Shown here in pieces: positions 61,311 to 64,000 of a stretch of DNA of 64,000 nt. The stretch is from contig JAQGBZ010000207.1 of the NCBI GenBank assembly GCA_034687125.1, forward strand, positions 47,080 to 111,079, read 5' to 3'. The position numbers and the translations under genes were made by a program. The DNA is from Neelides folsomi. Its lineage: Eukaryota; Arthropoda; Collembola; Neelipleona; Neelidae. How positions within the stretch are numbered: the first letter of the stretch is position 1; every line of letters starts with the position of its first letter. The notes under the pieces were generated by a model. It made no database searches, was not told the DNA's origin, and saw nothing but the letters and a program-made list of their open reading frames with translations.

Positions 61311-63473
61311 GTATTTTATAAAAATAATAATTACATTTATATTAATGACATTTTAGTCAATGAGCATTTTTACATTTAATTGAATAATTGCGTATATATA
61401 TATATTATTTATTTAAGAACGTGAAATTGAACCGAGCCCAGTCCTAACCATTGACATATCGGACGAGATGATGGAAATTGATAATCTGAAGCAAAACGAC
61501 CAGCAAATTGAATGTGAAAAAATTGCACATGAGATTTCTGACAATAAAATTGAAGAAGATCCTACGATGCATGAAATTGGAATCATTCAGCCTTCACAAT
61601 CTTTAAATTATCAAAATGGTATTATCTAATGATATTATTATTAATTAATAATAAATAAGTAATTTAATATTATATTTAATATTTTTTGTTTACAAATTCT
61701 CTGAAAAATTAATAAAACATTGTATTGTGCTTTAGACGAAAATCAAATGGAGATAGCTCAAACTCTGCCAAATAATATTCCCAAAGACGCAGATATTTCA
61801 AAGGTGGAACAGTTAATTCTTGACCCTGTAACTGATTTTATTGCAAATACTTGTGAATCGAATGCAGAAGAACGAACTCAAGAAATTCAAAGAAATTTGC
61901 CTCTTAATCCAGAAGAAGAAATTTTGAGCATTGACGAGGATAATAAAAACGAATGCTATAAAACTCCAACAAAGCTTGAAGACAAACGTCAATTAGAAAT
62001 GGAGGAACAAGTTGCGAAAGACATTCAACCGAACGATTTACCGAAAATGAATTTAAGAAGCTCACCAAACAAAATCCATCGAACTTCTCTAAAGCATGAG
62101 AAAATGGCATCTAGAAAGATTTCCGAAGATCTAGAAGAAGCCCTCAAAGCTGTTAATCGTAAAAAGGCCACTGAAACTGATTCTGAACTCGGTGTTACAG
62201 ATAGCCCAGGAAGAAAAAGTCTAAGATTAGCTAAAAAGATCAAAACTTACTCTCTGCCTTCCTCAACTCGAAAGTCTTCAAGAAATTCCATTTCAAATGA
62301 TTTTTGCGCAAACAACATAAATTCCATTCCGGTTCAAGACGTTCCGCTAAAAAAGAAAAGGGGAAGACCAGCAAAAATCAAACCTCCGATAATTGAAAAA
62401 TCGCCAATTAAAAATGGACAGATGGATCTCTCATTGTTATTTAACAATGATAAAGATTATGAGAACGAATCAATTGGACTCAAATTATCCCCAACAAAAG
62501 TTGTTAATTTAAAAAATAATGAGCAGCTGGTCATAACCAGCACAAGCCCAAATGAAAATTTGGTATCAGAGGATGGAGAATATATTTTTACAAACCTTTT
62601 GGGTAAAATTAGTTCCTAGATTATTTTGGAAATAAAGTAATAAATTATATAATTATATATTATTATTAAATTACAATATAAGCATAGTACTTATTTGACC
62701 AATTAAGGAGCAGAAACTCAACAAATTGAACTAGCTATACCTGGTCCATCTAAAAAGAAGAGGAGACCGAGTAGAAAACGATCTATCACTGGATCTCATA
62801 TAGCAGGTAATAAAATACACTGGAATCGAATATTTTTAATTTCATTTTTAATTTTTTTAAATTTTTTAATATGGTATTTGGAAATCTTTAGACTTTAAGT
62901 AAAGAGAATAAATGTTAAAAAGCATTTATTTAAAAAAGGTGTAATTATTTATAATTAGAGACGCAGCTGATTGAAGAGACACAAAAGATTCGAGAAAATG
63001 GAGTCTATCATTCAGAAGAAGAATGTCAACCTCCAGAGAAGAAATCCAGGAAGAGCAATTCAAATCCAATCGCAGATAACAGCCCTGTATTTATAAAACA
63101 ATCAAAGCTAGACAAATTCTTCCCGTTGACAAATGGATCGATGAAGCGAGCGGCTTCATCAGAATGGAATACAATGTGTTTTTGCTCCCACTGCAAAGAA
63201 TCAAAGGCTTCTCCGAATGCTACCAACGACTGCCTCATTACACATGACAAAATCAAGTGTTGGCAGTGTTTTGAGGATTTCAATGTGGGGAATGAGTTGG
63301 TCATTCATATTCGAGATGTTCATAAAGGAATCGTGGAATATAAATGCCCCTGGTGCCCAGACATGAATCCGCACAAGGCGCTCAAGTTTTTCTTTTACCA
63401 TCTTTACCACCATGCTCCAGAAGATATTTCAAACATTCCTCCAATGCCTCCAAGTGCAGACCAGTCAGTTTAA
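60697..63473 (+). CDS. BTB/POZ, AT-hook and C2H2 zinc-finger protein, seven exons
   Basis: Exons are 60697-60885, 60961-61100, 61186-61310, 61418-61618, 61736-62602, 62708-62806 and 62959-63473. All introns (75-152 bp) are GT-AG with phases 0, 2, 1, 1, 1, 1, and join to 711 residues. About residues 40-150 look like a divergent BTB/POZ fold (FLKDLVPNSEFADTKLICQNG, MVHKLLICNISPFLGVLLDD, ILIQMMYNGEMKAS). The middle is acidic, then basic, with an AT-hook (KKKRGRPAKIK). The end has CWQCFEDFNVGNELVIH...H (C-x2-C-x12-H-x4-H) and CPWCPDMNPHKAL...H-x3-H (C-x2-C-x14). BTB proteins dimerise, and AT-hooks and fingers bind DNA, so a nuclear transcriptional regulator is inferred. The start ATG (MLPSTSSKSKRHSS) is the first ATG of the open frame. 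Confidence 0.88.
61418..62806 (+). CDS. BTB gene, exons 4 to 6 (linker and AT-hook)
   Basis: Exon 4 (201 bp) is acidic. Exon 5 (867 bp) goes from acidic to basic and carries DSPGRKSLRLAKKIK and the AT-hook KKKRGRPAKIK. Exon 6 (99 bp) is a basic patch (PSKKKRRPSRKRS) that could be a nuclear localisation signal. All three are multiples of three with phase 1 at both ends, so any can be skipped in frame. If the intron after exon 5 is kept, the frame ends four codons later (KISS, stop) and the fingers are lost. Confidence 0.85.
62959..63473 (+). CDS. BTB gene, exon 7 (zinc fingers)
   Basis: After a Lys/Arg-rich start (PPEKKSRKSNSN) comes MCFCSHCKES, a Cys-rich knuckle that may bind zinc with a later Cys. 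Then follow one standard C2H2 finger and one with a longer C-to-H spacing. The tail is proline-rich and ends SADQSV and TAA at 63471-63473. Confidence 0.85.
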
Positions 63474-64000
63474 TTCCTTTTTTTATTTATTCAGACTTTA
63501 CAATATTTTATTTAACTTTGCAATCATAATATAATTTATACCTGTAATAATTTAATTTATACATACATAATTTTAAGTTATAATTTTTAAACTCAAGGTT
63601 TTTAAACATTCTGTGTATTTTTATGAATACAATTTTCAATTTTATTGTTAATAGAACAACGGCTAGGTCTTAATGTTTGTGTTAATTTGAGAAATTTTGC
63701 TCTATATTACAATTGTGTATTTCAACAATTCCCATATTATTTTAATTTTACACAAAATTATTGCAATGGTTATCTATTTATTTACCATATATGGTATATT
63801 GAGGATGAGGATCTTTTACTTGCAATAAACTTGGTACTATTCAATACAGGGCATTCATTAAGTGTTTAAATCTTTAAAGCTCAATTGCTATTAAGATTAA
63901 GGTATAAAATATTCTGATATAAGTGAAAAATAATTCTTAAATGGTTAACTTATAATTAAGTAATAAGCTGAGCATCGTAAATATCGATGCGTCGTCGCAA
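63474..64000. other. 3' untranslated and downstream DNA
   Basis: AT-rich, with no gene. A 74-codon frame at 63,645-63,869 has no domain and overlaps the likely 3' UTR. Confidence 0.4.
63824..63829 (+). terminator. Possible polyadenylation signal of the BTB gene
   Basis: AATAAA in GCAATAAACTTGG lies about 350 bases after the stop codon. It is the clearest match downstream, but the DNA is AT-rich and other sites are possible. Confidence 0.25.

Noticed and set aside
1-64000. CRISPR arrays, rRNA genes, bacterial-style operons
   Set aside because: None seen. Introns and repeat types mark the DNA as eukaryotic nuclear.

Overview
The window looks like AT-rich animal nuclear DNA. Genes are split by GT-AG introns, coding DNA is sparse, intergenic DNA is long, and there are degenerate transposon and minisatellite remnants and C2H2 zinc-finger debris. 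A BTB/zinc-finger gene and short introns of 75-152 bp fit an arthropod, but the species and even the class are not fixed by the sequence. Nothing bacterial, no CRISPR array and no rRNA was seen.

Layout. Positions 1-44,899 (about 70% of the window) are mostly non-coding. They hold a 490-bp MITE derived from a pogo/Tigger-like element (1117-1606), a possible TATA promoter with a two-codon first exon (about 3292-3392), and isolated exon candidates. The best of these is a minus-strand signal-peptide exon at 20393-20459. Others are plus-strand candidates at 24017, 27943 and 37238 with compatible intron phases, a minus-strand membrane-helix exon near 36 kb, and a small membrane ORF at 16092. Also present are a perfect 18-bp hairpin (29490-29532), a dead C2H2 zinc-finger fragment (39849-40188) and a 45-bp tandem repeat right after it.

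Positions 44,900-55,250 (minus strand) hold the largest gene: nine exons joining in frame to about 2,242 residues of a very charged, RS-rich, presumably nuclear protein. All eight introns have GT-AG borders and matching phases. I could not assign a family. An imperfect foldback element sits in its first intron.

Positions 57,001-58,525 (plus strand) hold a coiled-coil-like gene that I do not recognise, with apparent frame breaks. It is either decaying or carries assembly errors. It lies divergent to the RS-rich gene across about 1.75 kb that may contain both promoters. Downstream are a 41-bp minisatellite (59,014-59,190) and a 166-bp MITE (60,134-60,299).

Positions 60,697-63,473 (plus strand) hold a clean seven-exon gene of 711 residues with an N-terminal BTB/POZ fold, an acidic and basic linker with an AT-hook, and two C-terminal C2H2 fingers. 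It is presumably a DNA-binding regulator. No prokaryote-like operon logic applies. The only functional grouping visible is that both well-supported genes encode probable nuclear gene-expression proteins.
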